64,000 nt of DNA from Microbacterium sp. Leaf151 (GTDB lineage Bacteria > Actinomycetota > Actinomycetes > Actinomycetales > Microbacteriaceae), in the NCBI RefSeq assembly GCF_001424225.1, contig NZ_LMOR01000003.1, positions 561,006 through 625,005 on the forward strand, given 5' to 3'. Under the pieces are notes generated by a model. It saw only the letters and a program-made list of their open reading frames with translations. It was not told where the DNA came from and did not search any database. Positions 17,177 to 26,185 of this stretch are shown in pieces (within the stretch, counting starts at the first letter, position 1; each line of letters starts with the position of its first letter). The position numbers were made by a program, and so were the translations under genes.

Positions 17177-18172
17177 ATGGCGAAGGCGCCCACCGTCGAC
17201 GACGTCGCCCGCGTCGCCGGCGTCTCGCGGCAGACCGTATCGAACGTGGTGAACACCCCCGACATCGTGCGCGAGACCACACGGCACCGGGTGGAGGCCG
17301 CGATCGCCGAGCTCGGGTACCGCCCCCATGCCGCCGCGCGTCGACTCCGGATGCGCCGCAGCTCCACCATCGGCATTCACCTCGATCCGTACGCCGGCGG
17401 CATCTCGGGCGTCGTGCTCGACCGGTTCGTGCACGCCCTCACCGAACGCGCCGGAGAGCGCGACATGCGCGTGCTGCTGTACGCCGCCCGCACGCCGGAG
17501 GAGGAGATCGCCCGACTCGGCGACCTGCTGGAAGGGGGAGAAGTGGATGCCGTCGTCGTCACCGGAACCTTCCACGGCGATCCCCGCACCGGGTGGCTGA
17601 CGACGCGGAACCTCCCGTTCGTGTCTTTCGGCCGACCGTGGGGCGAAGACGACGTCGAAGCGCCGGCACACCTGTGGGTCGACGTCGACGGTGCGGCGGG
17701 GACGCGGGCCGCGACCGCGCACGCGCTCGTGCACGGCAGCGGACACGTGGCCTTCCTCGGCTGGCCCGCGGGGTCGGGCACGGGGGACGAGCGCGAGCGC
17801 GGCTGGCGTGAGACCGCGAGCACGGGTCCGCGTTGGGTCGTCGAAGAGAACGTGTCGGCTGCGCGCGACGTCGTGGCGGCCGGTCTCGCCGCCGACCCGG
17901 GGGTCACCGGCATCGTCTGCGCGAGCGACTCCCTCGCCATCGGCGCGCACCTCGCGACGTCGCTCGCCGGGCGCGCCGACATCACCGTCGTCGGCTTCGA
18001 CAACACCCCCGCCGCCGAGGCCCTCGGACTGTCGAGCGTCGAGCAGTTGCCCGAGCGGGTGGCATCCGGAGCCCTCGACCTGCTGATGGGCGACGGCACG
18101 GTCGTCGCGCCCCGGGCCGCGACGGCGGGTACGGCCCACGTGCTGGTGGAGCCGCGACTCGTCGTGCGGTGA
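17177..18172 (+). CDS. LacI-family transcriptional regulator of the importer operon
   Basis: This 331-residue regulator has the LacI helix-turn-helix at its N-terminus (TVDDVARVAGVSRQTVSNVVN, residues 6-26) with hinge region YRPHAAARRLRMRRSSTIGI. The periplasmic-binding-protein-like sensor domain follows (DAVVVTGTFHGDPRTGWLT, CASDSLAIGAHLA). ATG 17177 is preferred over 17150 because GGGAGGGG lies 6 bases upstream and the HTH then starts at the usual distance. It probably represses the divergent importer and debranching operon until the sugar is present. Confidence 0.92.
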   Translation: MAKAPTVDDVARVAGVSRQTVSNVVNTPDIVRETTRHRVEAAIAELGYRPHAAARRLRMRRSSTIGIHLDPYAGGISGVVLDRFVHALTERAGERDMRVLLYAARTPEEEIARLGDLLEGGEVDAVVVTGTFHGDPRTGWLTTRNLPFVSFGRPWGEDDVEAPAHLWVDVDGAAGTRAATAHALVHGSGHVAFLGWPAGSGTGDERERGWRETASTGPRWVVEENVSAARDVVAAGLAADPGVTGIVCASDSLAIGAHLATSLAGRADITVVGFDNTPAAEALGLSSVEQLPERVASGALDLLMGDGTVVAPRAATAGTAHVLVEPRLVVR

Positions 18173-18250
18173 GGGGCGGCTCCGCCGGGCGTGGGGTGGT
18201 TCGGCCGGGGTGGGGTGGTTCGGCCGGGGTGGGGTGGCTCCGCCGGGCGT
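18173..18250. repeat. Tandem repeat, four units of 19-20 bases
   Basis: Two identical 19-base units (GGGGTGGTTCGGCCGGGGT, 18193-18230) are flanked by two near-identical 20-base units (GGGGYGGCTCCGCCGGGCGT). The array starts one base after the LacI-regulator stop codon, between convergent genes. It is directly followed by the palindromic element at 18266. Confidence 0.85.
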
Positions 18251-18265
18251 GGTCGGGGTCTGGGG

Positions 18266-18330
18266 TTCGGGGCGGGTTTTGTGCACCGGGGCGGTCGGCG
18301 TCCGCCCCGGTGCACATTCCGTGCCCCGAA
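18266..18330. repeat. Nested palindromic element, GGGGCG type (copy 2)
   Basis: The inner arms 18281-18294 and 18302-18315 are perfectly complementary (GTGCACCGGGGCGG). The outer arms TTCGGGGC (18266-18273) and GCCCCGAA (18323-18330) pair again. The inner core is the same as at 11524. It separates the convergent LacI and IclR regulator genes. Confidence 0.78.
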
Positions 18331-18358
18331 CCGGGCGGGGCGGAGCGGGAAGAGCGCG

Positions 18359-19132
18359 TCAGGCGTGGCGGCCGATGCGGCGCGCGAGCTCGGCGGCGGT
18401 GGTGGTCGCTGCGTCCGCGAGGGAGGCGGCATCCCGCTCCGGGCCGTCCGAGGGCCACGTGATCGCCACCGCGGCCGCCGGCCAGCCGGCGTGGTCGAGC
18501 ACGGCGGCGGCAACGGATCGGAAACCGGGCGTGACTTCGCCGTCTTCCCGGGCGAAGCCCGCCGCGCGCACCTCGCGCAGCACCTCCCGCAGTGCGCGCG
18601 GGGTGGCGGGGCCCGAGCCATGCCGCTGGGTCAGGGCCGTGGCATCCGGGAACGACGCCCGCACCTGCTCGCGGGGGAGGGCGGCCAGCATCGCCCGACC
18701 CGTCGCGGTGAGGTGCGCGGGAAGGCGAACGCCGACGTCGGTGACGAGTGCGGGGCGCCGGGGGGCACGCTCCTCGACGATGTACAGCACGTCGCGTCCC
18801 GCCAGCACGGCGAGGTGGGCCGACTCGCCGACCCGGTCGGACAACGCCGCCAGCAGCGGTCTACCCAGACGCGCGAGCGGCTGCTGCCGGGCGTATCCGC
18901 CGCCCAGTTCGAACGCGGCCGTGCCCAGGCCCCAGCGTCGGTCGCCGGGCAGGTGCACGACGTATCCGTGCTCCTCCAGCGTGGCGAGCAGGTGGTAGGT
19001 GCTCGACCGCGGAATGCCGAGGCTCGACGCGATCGACTGCGCCGCCATCGGCCCGGGCTGGCGCGCGAGCAGCGAGAGGATCCGCAGCGTCTGATCGGCG
19101 GCGGGAACCTGCGGGCGCGGATTGTCTGACAT
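18359..19132 (-). CDS. IclR-family transcriptional regulator of histidine utilisation
   Basis: This 257-residue regulator has a winged-helix N-terminus (ADQTLRILSLLARQPGPMAAQSIASSLGIPRSSTYHLLATLEEHGYV) and an IclR effector domain (PALVTDVGVRLPAHLTATGRAMLAALP, then REDGEVTPGFRSVAAAV). ATG 19132 is chosen because the helix-turn-helix then begins about residue 13 as usual; upstream codons lie inside the hutH region. It is divergent from hutH, and an 18-base near-palindrome overlaps its start codon. I infer that it controls the hut genes and itself, in place of the HutC repressor known elsewhere. Confidence 0.88.
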   Translation of the reverse strand: MSDNPRPQVPAADQTLRILSLLARQPGPMAAQSIASSLGIPRSSTYHLLATLEEHGYVVHLPGDRRWGLGTAAFELGGGYARQQPLARLGRPLLAALSDRVGESAHLAVLAGRDVLYIVEERAPRRPALVTDVGVRLPAHLTATGRAMLAALPREQVRASFPDATALTQRHGSGPATPRALREVLREVRAAGFAREDGEVTPGFRSVAAAVLDHAGWPAAAVAITWPSDGPERDAASLADAATTTAAELARRIGRHA

Positions 19133-19140
19133 GACAGACA
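19123..19140. promoter_or_regulatory. Putative IclR-regulator operator upstream of hutH
   Basis: TGTCTGACATGACAGACA is symmetric in 14 of 18 positions and has perfect outer arms TGTCTG/CAGACA. It overlaps the start codon of the IclR gene and ends 53 bases before the hutH start. A regulator bound here could repress its own gene and control hutHUI. Confidence 0.55.
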
Positions 19141-19193
19141 CAGGATGCCAGAACCCTCTCGTCTCGGACCATCCCTCGCGATGGAATCGGCGT

Positions 19194-20765
19194 ATGGACG
19201 TCAGCATCACCGTCGGAGCAGCCCCCCTCACCCCCCGCGAGGTGGTCGACGTCGCGCGCCACGGCGCGCGGGTCGTCGTCGACGGTGACGCGCTCGGCCG
19301 GGTGGCGGACACCCGCACCCTCATCGAGGGCCTCGCCGATGACCCGCAGCCGCACTACGGCATCTCGACCGGCTTCGGAGCTCTCGCCACGACCTTCATC
19401 GCCGAGGACCGCCGCGCGCAGCTGCAGGCGAGCCTGATCCGCTCCCACGCCGCCGGTACGGGCGGCGAGGTCGAGCGCGAGGTGGTGCGCGCGCTCATGC
19501 TGCTGCGCCTGCAGACGCTCGCCACCGGTCGCACGGGCGTGCGCCCCGTCGTGGTCGAGACGTACGCGGCGCTGCTGAACGCCGGGATCACCCCGGTCGT
19601 CCACGAGTACGGCTCGCTGGGCTGTTCGGGCGATCTCGCACCGCTGTCGCACGTGGCCCTCGCCGTCATGGGCGAAGGGGACGTGCGCGACGCCGAGGGA
19701 CGATCGGTCCCGGCGGCCGACGCCCTCGCCGCCGCGGGCATCACCCCCGTCGCCCTGCGCGAGAAGGAGGGGCTCGCCCTCATCAACGGCACCGACGGCA
19801 TGCTCGGCATGCTGCTGCTCGCCCTGCACGACCTCGAGACGTTGCTGCTCACTGCCGACGTCTCGGCGGCCCTGTCGATCGAGTCGCAGCTCGGGACGGA
19901 TGCCGTGTTCGCCGCCGATCTCATGGCGCTCCGCCCGCAGCTCGGTCAGGCCGAATCCGCCGCGAACCTGCGCGCGTTCCTCGCCGGGTCGCCCATCGTG
20001 GCCAGCCACCGCGGACCCGAGTGCACGCGCGTGCAGGACGCGTACTCGCTGCGCTGCGCCCCGCAGGTGCACGGCGCGGCGCGCGACACGCTGGAGTACG
20101 CGACCGTCGTCGCCGAGCGCGAGCTGGCATCCGCCGTCGACAACCCCGTCGTCACCGTCGACGGCCGCGTCGAATCGAACGGGAACTTCCATGGCGCACC
20201 GGTCGCGTACGTGCTCGACTTCCTCGCGATCGCGGTGGCCGACGTGGCATCCATGTCGGAGCGCCGCACCGACCGTGCGCTGGATGCGGCGCGCAGTAAC
20301 GGTCTACCGCCGTTCCTCGCGCACGAGGTGGGCGTCGACTCGGGCCTGATGATCGCCCAGTACGCCGCGGCGGGGATCGTGTCGGAGCTCAAGCGTCTGG
20401 CCGTGCCCGCGTCGGTCGACTCGGTCCCCTCGAGCGCCATGCAGGAGGACCACGTGTCGATGGGGTGGGCGGGTGCGCGCAAGCTCCGCCGCGCGATCGA
20501 CGGGCTGGGGCGCGTCCTCGCGATCGAAGTCATGACCGGATGCCGCGCCCTCGACCTGCGTGCCCCGCTCGTGCCGGCGGCGGCCACCCGCGCCGTGCGC
20601 GCCCTCGTCCGCACGCGTGTCGCCGGCCCCGGCCCCGATCGCTTCGTCTCGCCCGAGATCGAGGCCGTCACCGACCTCGTCTTCTCGGGAGCCGTCGCAC
20701 GGGCCGCCGTCGCCCAGACGCCCCTCGCTCAGACCGCGCTCGCCGAGACCGCACTCACCACCTAG
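19194..20765 (+). CDS. hutH: Histidine ammonia-lyase
   Basis: This 523-residue lyase converts histidine to urocanate, the first step of histidine degradation. The family signature is GSLGCSGDLAPLSH; residues C144-S145-G146 would cyclise to the MIO cofactor, with Cys where Ala is most common. Other landmarks are YGISTGFGAL, NGTDGMLG, RCAPQVHGAARD and SVPSSAMQEDHVSMGW. The start at 19194 gives a family-like N-terminus; GGAA lies 9 bases upstream. The last residues (AQTPLAQTALAETALTT) are encoded by a 15-base tandem repeat that also runs past the stop codon. It heads hutHUI. Confidence 0.96.
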   Translation: MDVSITVGAAPLTPREVVDVARHGARVVVDGDALGRVADTRTLIEGLADDPQPHYGISTGFGALATTFIAEDRRAQLQASLIRSHAAGTGGEVEREVVRALMLLRLQTLATGRTGVRPVVVETYAALLNAGITPVVHEYGSLGCSGDLAPLSHVALAVMGEGDVRDAEGRSVPAADALAAAGITPVALREKEGLALINGTDGMLGMLLLALHDLETLLLTADVSAALSIESQLGTDAVFAADLMALRPQLGQAESAANLRAFLAGSPIVASHRGPECTRVQDAYSLRCAPQVHGAARDTLEYATVVAERELASAVDNPVVTVDGRVESNGNFHGAPVAYVLDFLAIAVADVASMSERRTDRALDAARSNGLPPFLAHEVGVDSGLMIAQYAAAGIVSELKRLAVPASVDSVPSSAMQEDHVSMGWAGARKLRRAIDGLGRVLAIEVMTGCRALDLRAPLVPAAATRAVRALVRTRVAGPGPDRFVSPEIEAVTDLVFSGAVARAAVAQTPLAQTALAETALTT

Positions 20766-20800
20766 ACCGCCTCGCCGAGACCGCCCGCCCAGACCGCCCC
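20709..20800 (+). repeat. 15-base tandem repeat crossing the hutH stop codon
   Basis: Six imperfect units resembling CTCGCCGAGACCGCN run from 20709 to 20800. The fourth is 17 bases long and contains the TAG stop (20763-20765). The first units encode the C-terminal LAQT/LAET repeats of HutH and the last two are non-coding. Unit gain or loss here would change the C-terminal tail. Confidence 0.8.
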
Positions 20801-20824
20801 TGACCGGATCGAAGGAGATCACGC

Positions 20825-22534
20825 ATGACCGACACGTTGAACCCCTCGCACATCGCCGCCGCCGACGGCGCAGGGGCCGAGGTCCCGGCATCCCGTGGGC
20901 CCGTCCGCGCCGCGCGCGGCAACGTCCGAACCGCGAAGAGCTGGGGCGCCGAGGCGGCCAAGCGCATGTTGATGAACAACCTCGACCCCGACGTCGCCGA
21001 GCGTCCCGCCGACCTCGTGGTGTACGGCGGCACGGGCAGGGCCGCCCGCTCGTGGGCCGCGTACGACGCCATCGTTCGCACCCTCGACGAACTGGCGCCC
21101 GACGAGACGCTGCTCGTGCAGTCGGGCAAGCCCGTGGGCGTGTTCCGCACGCACGAGTGGGCACCGCGCGTGCTCATCGCCAACTCGAACCTCGTGGGCG
21201 ACTGGGCGACGTGGCCCGAGTTCCGCCGTCTCGAGGAGCTCGGCCTGACGATGTACGGCCAGATGACCGCGGGATCGTGGATCTACATCGGCACGCAGGG
21301 CATTCTGCAGGGGACGTACGAAACGTTCGCCGCGGTCGCGGCGTCGCTCGGTCGCGAGTCGCTCGCCGGCACTCTGACCCTCACCGCCGGCTGCGGCGGG
21401 ATGGGCGGGGCGCAACCGCTCGCGGTGACCATGAACGGTGGTGCCGTGCTGATCGTCGACGTCGACCGCACCCGCCTGGACCGACGCGTCGCCCACGGAT
21501 ACCTCGACGAGGTGGCCGACGACCTCGGTGCGGCGATCGAGCGGGTGAGCACCGCGCGCGACGCGGGCGAGGCGCTGTCGGTGGGCGTCGAGGGCAACGC
21601 GGCCGAGGTGTTCCCGGAACTGCTCGCGCGCGGCATCCGGATCGACATCGTCACCGACCAGACGAGCGCCCACGACCCCCTGTCGTACCTGCCCGTGGGG
21701 ACGTCGGTGGACGACTGGCGTGCCGAAGCCGCGCGCGACCCCGAGGATTTCACCCGGCGTTCGCGAGAGAGCATGGCCGCGCACGTGAGGGCGATGGTCG
21801 AGTTCCAGGATGCCGGGGCCTCGGTGTTCGACTACGGCAACTCGATCCGCCGTGAGGCCGAGCTCGGCGGGTACGACCGCGCCTTCGCCTTCCCGGGGTT
21901 CGTGCCGGCGTATATCCGTCCGCTCTTCGCCGAGGGCAAGGGTCCGTTCCGCTGGGTGGCGTTGTCGGGCGACGCGGAGGACATCGCCAAGACCGACCGC
22001 GCTGTCGCGGAGCTGTTCCCGGGCGACGCGGCGCTCCACCGCTGGCTCGAGAAGGCCGGGTCGACGGTGCAGTTCGAGGGGTTGCCGGCGCGCATCTGCT
22101 GGCTCGGCTACAAAGAACGCCACCTGGCGGGCCTGAAGTTCAACGAGATGGTCGCCTCCGGCGAGCTGGCGGGCCCGATCGTCATCGGTCGCGACCATCT
22201 CGACGCAGGTTCCGTCGCCTCGCCCTACCGTGAGACCGAGGCGATGGCCGACGGATCGGATGCCATCGCCGACTGGCCGCTGCTGAACGCCCTGCTCAAC
22301 ACCGCCAGCGGAGCGTCGTGGGTGTCGATCCACCACGGTGGGGGCGTCGGCATCGGCCGCAGCATCCACGCGGGTCAGGTCTGCGTCGCCGACGGCACGG
22401 AGCTCGCCGCCGAGAAGCTCGCGCGCGTGCTCGTCAACGACCCCGGAACCGGGGTGATGCGGCACGTGGATGCCGGCTACGACCGCGCCCGAGAGGTCGC
22501 CGCCGAACGGGGCCTCACGGTGCCGATGTGGTGA
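20825..22534 (+). CDS. hutU: Urocanate hydratase
   Basis: This 569-residue enzyme adds water to urocanate, giving imidazolone propionate, with a tightly bound NAD+ as electrophile. Landmarks are [64 protein letters not shown] and the C-terminal [28 protein letters not shown]. The ATG has GAAGGAG 7 bases upstream. It follows hutH by 59 bases, filled by the tandem repeat, and its stop overlaps the hutI GTG by four bases. Confidence 0.97.
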   Translation: MTDTLNPSHIAAADGAGAEVPASRGPVRAARGNVRTAKSWGAEAAKRMLMNNLDPDVAERPADLVVYGGTGRAARSWAAYDAIVRTLDELAPDETLLVQSGKPVGVFRTHEWAPRVLIANSNLVGDWATWPEFRRLEELGLTMYGQMTAGSWIYIGTQGILQGTYETFAAVAASLGRESLAGTLTLTAGCGGMGGAQPLAVTMNGGAVLIVDVDRTRLDRRVAHGYLDEVADDLGAAIERVSTARDAGEALSVGVEGNAAEVFPELLARGIRIDIVTDQTSAHDPLSYLPVGTSVDDWRAEAARDPEDFTRRSRESMAAHVRAMVEFQDAGASVFDYGNSIRREAELGGYDRAFAFPGFVPAYIRPLFAEGKGPFRWVALSGDAEDIAKTDRAVAELFPGDAALHRWLEKAGSTVQFEGLPARICWLGYKERHLAGLKFNEMVASGELAGPIVIGRDHLDAGSVASPYRETEAMADGSDAIADWPLLNALLNTASGASWVSIHHGGGVGIGRSIHAGQVCVADGTELAAEKLARVLVNDPGTGVMRHVDAGYDRAREVAAERGLTVPMW

Positions 22535-23802
22535 GCACTCCCGTGCCGACCGGTGCCGAGGTGGTGAGCCCCTCCGAGGCGACGGATGCCGACGCCGCGA
22601 ACACGTTCCTGCTGACCGGCATCGGCGAGTTGACGACCAACGTCGTCGTCGACCGCGACCCGTGCGGCACGATCCACGACGCCGCGGTGCTCGTGCGCAA
22701 TGGCCGCATCGCGTGGGCGGGCCGGGCGACGGATGCCCGGGATGCCGTGGCATCCGGTTCCGATTCCCGTGTCCGTGTCGCGGATGCCGGCGGCCGCGCC
22801 GTGATCCCCGGTTTCGTCGACAGCCACACCCACCTCGTCTTCGCCGGTGATCGCGCGGAGGAGTTCGCCGCGCGGATGGCGGGGGAGCGGTACGCGGCGG
22901 GAGGGATCCGTACGACGGTCGCGGCGACGCGGGCGGCGACCGACGACGACCTGCGGACTCGCCTGGCCGCGCTCGTCGCGGAAGGCCGCGCGCAGGGCAC
23001 CACGACGGTGGAGGTCAAGACCGGCTACGGTCTCGACGTCGAGACAGAAGCGCGTCTGGCGCGACTCGCCGCGGAGGTGACCGACGAGGTGACCTTCCTC
23101 GGGGCGCACGTGGTCGCCCCCGACCACACCGGCAGCGCGGAGGAGTACGTCGACCTCGTGGTCGGCGACATGCTCCGCGCGGTCGCGTCGCACGTGCGGT
23201 GGATCGACGCGTTCTGCGAAGAGGGCGCCTTCACCGCCGATCAGTGCCGGAGGGTCCTCGAGGCGGGCCGCGCGGCGGGTCTCGGCATCCGGGTGCACGG
23301 CAATCAGCTCGGCTACGGCGAGGGGGTGCGGCTCGCGGTCGACCTCGGAGCCGCCGCGGTCGATCACTGCACTTTCCTCTCCGACGACGACGTGGCCGCG
23401 CTCGCCGGATCGGACACGGTGGCCACGCTGCTCCCGGGCGTGGAGTTCTCGACGCGCCAGCCCTACCCCGACGCGCGCCGGTTGCTGGACGCCGGCGTCA
23501 CCGTCGCGCTCGCCAGCGACTGCAATCCGGGCTCGAGCTTCACCAGCTCCTTGCCGTTGATGATCGCGCTCGCCGTGCGCGAGATGGGGATGACCCCGGC
23601 CGAGGCGGTCTGGGCGGCGACGGCGGGCGGCGCGCGGGCGCTGCGCCGCACGGACGTCGGACTGATCGCACCTGGGATGCGGGCCGATCTCGTGCTGCTC
23701 GACGCCCCGTCGCGCGTGCATCTCGCCTACCGACCCGGTGTGCCACTCGTCCGTCGGGTGTGGAAGGACGGCGAAGAACTGCGCGCCGCGGGGGCGCCCT
23801 AA
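22531..23802 (+). CDS. hutI: Imidazolonepropionase
   Basis: This 423-residue amidohydrolase opens imidazolone propionate to N-formimino-glutamate. The metal site is visible in [15 protein letters not shown] (HxH), [19 protein letters not shown] and [19 protein letters not shown] (catalytic Asp). The start is the GTG at 22531, overlapping the hutU stop (GTGA); a longer frame from 22318 runs inside hutU. About 30 residues precede the conserved N-terminus and look disordered. Its stop overlaps, in convergent orientation, the stop of the gene at 23799. Confidence 0.96.
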   Translation: MSTPVPTGAEVVSPSEATDADAANTFLLTGIGELTTNVVVDRDPCGTIHDAAVLVRNGRIAWAGRATDARDAVASGSDSRVRVADAGGRAVIPGFVDSHTHLVFAGDRAEEFAARMAGERYAAGGIRTTVAATRAATDDDLRTRLAALVAEGRAQGTTTVEVKTGYGLDVETEARLARLAAEVTDEVTFLGAHVVAPDHTGSAEEYVDLVVGDMLRAVASHVRWIDAFCEEGAFTADQCRRVLEAGRAAGLGIRVHGNQLGYGEGVRLAVDLGAAAVDHCTFLSDDDVAALAGSDTVATLLPGVEFSTRQPYPDARRLLDAGVTVALASDCNPGSSFTSSLPLMIALAVREMGMTPAEAVWAATAGGARALRRTDVGLIAPGMRADLVLLDAPSRVHLAYRPGVPLVRRVWKDGEELRAAGAP

Positions 23803-24365
23803 GAGCAGGGGGCGGCGACCGCCTTGGCGAACCCGCCCGTCTGGTAGGCGAACTGGTACATCCACTCTCCGAGGTCGAGAGAAGTCGGCACGTCGATCAC
23901 GGTCACCTTCGCGTCGGCGCACTGCGCCGCGATGAAGCGCGTCCGGCTCACGTGGGGGGTGAAGGTGATGACGACGGCGCTCGCCTCGGGGCCGTACCGC
24001 GCGTTCAGGAGCGCCATCTCTCCGGCGGTCGTGAACGGGTCGGGGTGCTCGCAGGTCACGTTCTGCTCCTGGCAGACGCTCAGCTTCGCCGCCGACTGCT
24101 CGCCCTCCAAGGGGACCGAGATGAGGATGTCGTCGGCCACCCCATCGCTGCGAAGTCGCTCGGCGAGGGCGGTCCTCCCCTCGGTAGGAGGACCGATCAC
24201 ATAGATGACGTCGGCGCGCGCGGGCGGTGCGGCGACGGCGGGGAAGACGTACGCCTGAACCATGATCGCCACTCCGGCGACGGCCATCGCCGCGAGGAGG
24301 GCGAGGGCGATCACCCAGCCGCGACGGCGGCGGGTGCGGGGCAGGGTCAGCGAATCAGTGGCCAC
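23799..24365 (-). CDS. Membrane-anchored protein of unknown function
   Basis: I do not recognise this 188-residue protein with certainty. It has a basic N-terminus (RTRRRRGW), one transmembrane helix ([24 protein letters not shown]) and an extracytoplasmic domain. The segment [34 protein letters not shown] is loosely reminiscent of the YdcF/DUF218 fold, and three further cysteines could form disulphides. It overlaps the acyltransferase gene upstream by 11 bases, suggesting a shared envelope-related role. This is inference from context. Confidence 0.75.
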   Translation of the reverse strand: MATDSLTLPRTRRRRGWVIALALLAAMAVAGVAIMVQAYVFPAVAAPPARADVIYVIGPPTEGRTALAERLRSDGVADDILISVPLEGEQSAAKLSVCQEQNVTCEHPDPFTTAGEMALLNARYGPEASAVVITFTPHVSRTRFIAAQCADAKVTVIDVPTSLDLGEWMYQFAYQTGGFAKAVAAPCS

Positions 24366-25431
24366 GCCCGGCTCCGAGGCGGTCGACCTGCAGGCGCCGT
24401 TTCGCGAAGCGGTCGATCGGGGTCGGGAGGGTGAAGATCCCCGAGAACGAGCCGACCGCGCGGCGGATGATCAGGGCCGTCGTGATGACGAGGGCCGTGA
24501 GCAGGACGGCGGCGAGAGACCCCGGCACCAGCTCGACGGGCAGGATCGCGACCGCGAGCGCGAGCAGCAGCGAGTTGAGCACGTAGATCGGCAGGGTGCG
24601 CGACCCGAGCGCACCGACAGCCCTCCGAGCGATCGGCGAACGCGCCAGCATCACCGCGATCGAGACGCCGAACGCCGCGCCGACGACGCACAGTGCCACG
24701 CGGAACACACCCTGCAGCGGCAGGAAGGGCAATACGGCGGTCCCCGCAGCGAGGGCCGCACCCGTTCCCAACACCCACCACACGTTGACGCGTCGAGCGA
24801 ACGCCTCGACGATCTGCCGGCAGACCACCCCTGTCATGAACAGCGCGAAGTACGTGCCGACCGACCGCCAGGTGTACGACGAACTGACGGTGACGATGCC
24901 GGTGGCGAAGAGGCAGGCGACGCCGAAGGCGATGCCGAGCTGGGCGACCCGCGGGAGGCGGCGGAGCACCCAGGCGGCGACGGTGTAGAGGATGAGCGCG
25001 TAGAGGAACCACAGGCCCGACCACGGGAGGTACAGCGCCGTCGCCAGATCTCCGACGGGGGAGGTCAGCGGTTCGGACGGGCGGGGGACGAAGAGGAACC
25101 AGGCCCACCAGATGATGCACCACAGCGCGTAGAGGTAGACGAGGAGCGCCAGGCGTTTCCAGAAGAGGGAGGCGAAGCTCAGACGTGCGATCGCAGAGGA
25201 AGCGAGAACCCCCGACACGAGGAAGAACAGCGGCATCCGGAACGTCGACAGCGCGGCGGTCACCTGCACGAGAGCGTCCACCTGCCAGCCGGTGGCGTCC
25301 AGGAACTGGATGGAGTGGTGGAAGACGACGAGGGTGATGGCGATGCCGCGTGCGACGTCGATCCACGCGATCCTCTGCGCAGGCGCAAGGGGGGTTCGGG
25401 AGTCATGACCGTTCCTCAGGTTCCGCCGCAT
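24355..25431 (-). CDS. Acyltransferase family 3 membrane protein
   Basis: This 358-residue integral membrane protein resembles acyltransferase family 3 (OafA-like), which transfers acyl groups to envelope carbohydrates. The signature is WIDVARGIAITLVVFHHSIQFLD with the conserved His-His pair, followed by FRMPLFFLVSGVLAS. The pattern gives about ten membrane helices. ATG 25431 is used; GGAACGG and similar purine-rich bases are not well placed, so the start is less certain. It is followed within 11 overlapping bases by the membrane-anchored unknown at 23799. Confidence 0.86.
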   Translation of the reverse strand: MRRNLRNGHDSRTPLAPAQRIAWIDVARGIAITLVVFHHSIQFLDATGWQVDALVQVTAALSTFRMPLFFLVSGVLASSAIARLSFASLFWKRLALLVYLYALWCIIWWAWFLFVPRPSEPLTSPVGDLATALYLPWSGLWFLYALILYTVAAWVLRRLPRVAQLGIAFGVACLFATGIVTVSSSYTWRSVGTYFALFMTGVVCRQIVEAFARRVNVWWVLGTGAALAAGTAVLPFLPLQGVFRVALCVVGAAFGVSIAVMLARSPIARRAVGALGSRTLPIYVLNSLLLALAVAILPVELVPGSLAAVLLTALVITTALIIRRAVGSFSGIFTLPTPIDRFAKRRLQVDRLGAGRGH

Positions 25432-25639
25432 GCGCCCGCCGGGTCCCCGCGCGGCACAGACGACCGCGTCGGGTGTCAGACAGTTCTACCAGACGAATGT
25501 TCGCCGGAATGACGAAGCAGATGTCGGCCGGATGACGAAACGCCGATCGCGAAGCGCGTCTCTCGCCGTGTGTGGGGGGCGCCCCACGTGTCGCGTGTCT
25601 CCTGCGGTGCGCGAAGGAGGGCCGGCCGGGCGCAGGCCG

Positions 25640-25733
25640 CCGCGGCGGGCCTACGCGTATAACCGCGGCGGGCCCACGGAGGACATCTGCGGCAGGCCCA
25701 CGCATATAGCCGCGGCGGGCCTACGGCGTGTAG
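25640..25733 (-). repeat. 23-24-base tandem repeat at the 3' end of sixA
   Basis: Four units (25640-25662, 25663-25686, 25687-25709, 25710-25733) share the pattern CCGCGGCGGGCCTACGCGTATAN. The last contains the final codons and stop of the SixA gene, so the array looks like serial duplication of that gene's 3' end into the intergenic space. The rest of the 289-base gap (25432-25639) shows nothing I can name. Confidence 0.8.
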
Positions 25734-26185
25734 AGGTCGAAGTCATCGGGCGGCATCGCGCCGACGTCGTCCCACGTGCCCTCATGCCAGGTGAAGACGG
25801 CGACCGCGCACGTCACCATCCGTTCGTCGCGGCCGGCCAGGCGTGACACCAGCGAGCTCATGCCGGGATCGTGAGCGACGACCATCACCTCGTCGACACC
25901 GCTGGTGCGAGCGGCGTCGAGCAGAGCATCGGGTGCGGCGAGGTAGAGCTCGGGTCGTTCGACGACCTCGACCTCGAAGGTCTTCCCGAACGCCTCGGCA
26001 GTCTGCCGCGCTCGGAGGGCCGTGCTCGACAGGATCACGGCGGGGCGGACCCCTGCGCGCTGGACGGTGCGGGCGACCGCGGGCGCGTCGCGCCGCCCAC
26101 GGTCGTTAAGGGGGCGGTCGTGATCGTCGAGGCCCTCGTCGGCCCAGTCGGATTTCGCGTGCCGCGCGAGGATGAGTTGGATCAT
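25721..26185 (-). CDS. SixA-type phosphohistidine phosphatase
   Basis: This 154-residue protein belongs to the histidine phosphatase superfamily, SixA branch. The catalytic RHAKS motif is at residues 8-12. The second catalytic His lies in VMVVAHDPGMSSLVSRL, and SSTALRARQTAEAF is the conserved substrate-loop segment. SixA-like enzymes remove phosphate from protein histidines or small molecules; the target here is unknown. Its ATG overlaps the hutG stop by four bases, so it belongs to the ggct-hutG-sixA operon. Confidence 0.92.
   Translation of the reverse strand: MIQLILARHAKSDWADEGLDDHDRPLNDRGRRDAPAVARTVQRAGVRPAVILSSTALRARQTAEAFGKTFEVEVVERPELYLAAPDALLDAARTSGVDEVMVVAHDPGMSSLVSRLAGRDERMVTCAVAVFTWHEGTWDDVGAMPPDDFDLYTP

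Noticed and set aside
18173-18330. CRISPR-like tandem repeats
   Set aside because: Units are contiguous without unique spacers; no cas gene is near.
25471-25480. GTGTCAGACA, resembling half of the hut IclR operator
   Set aside because: Only one half-site is present and no hut gene starts there.
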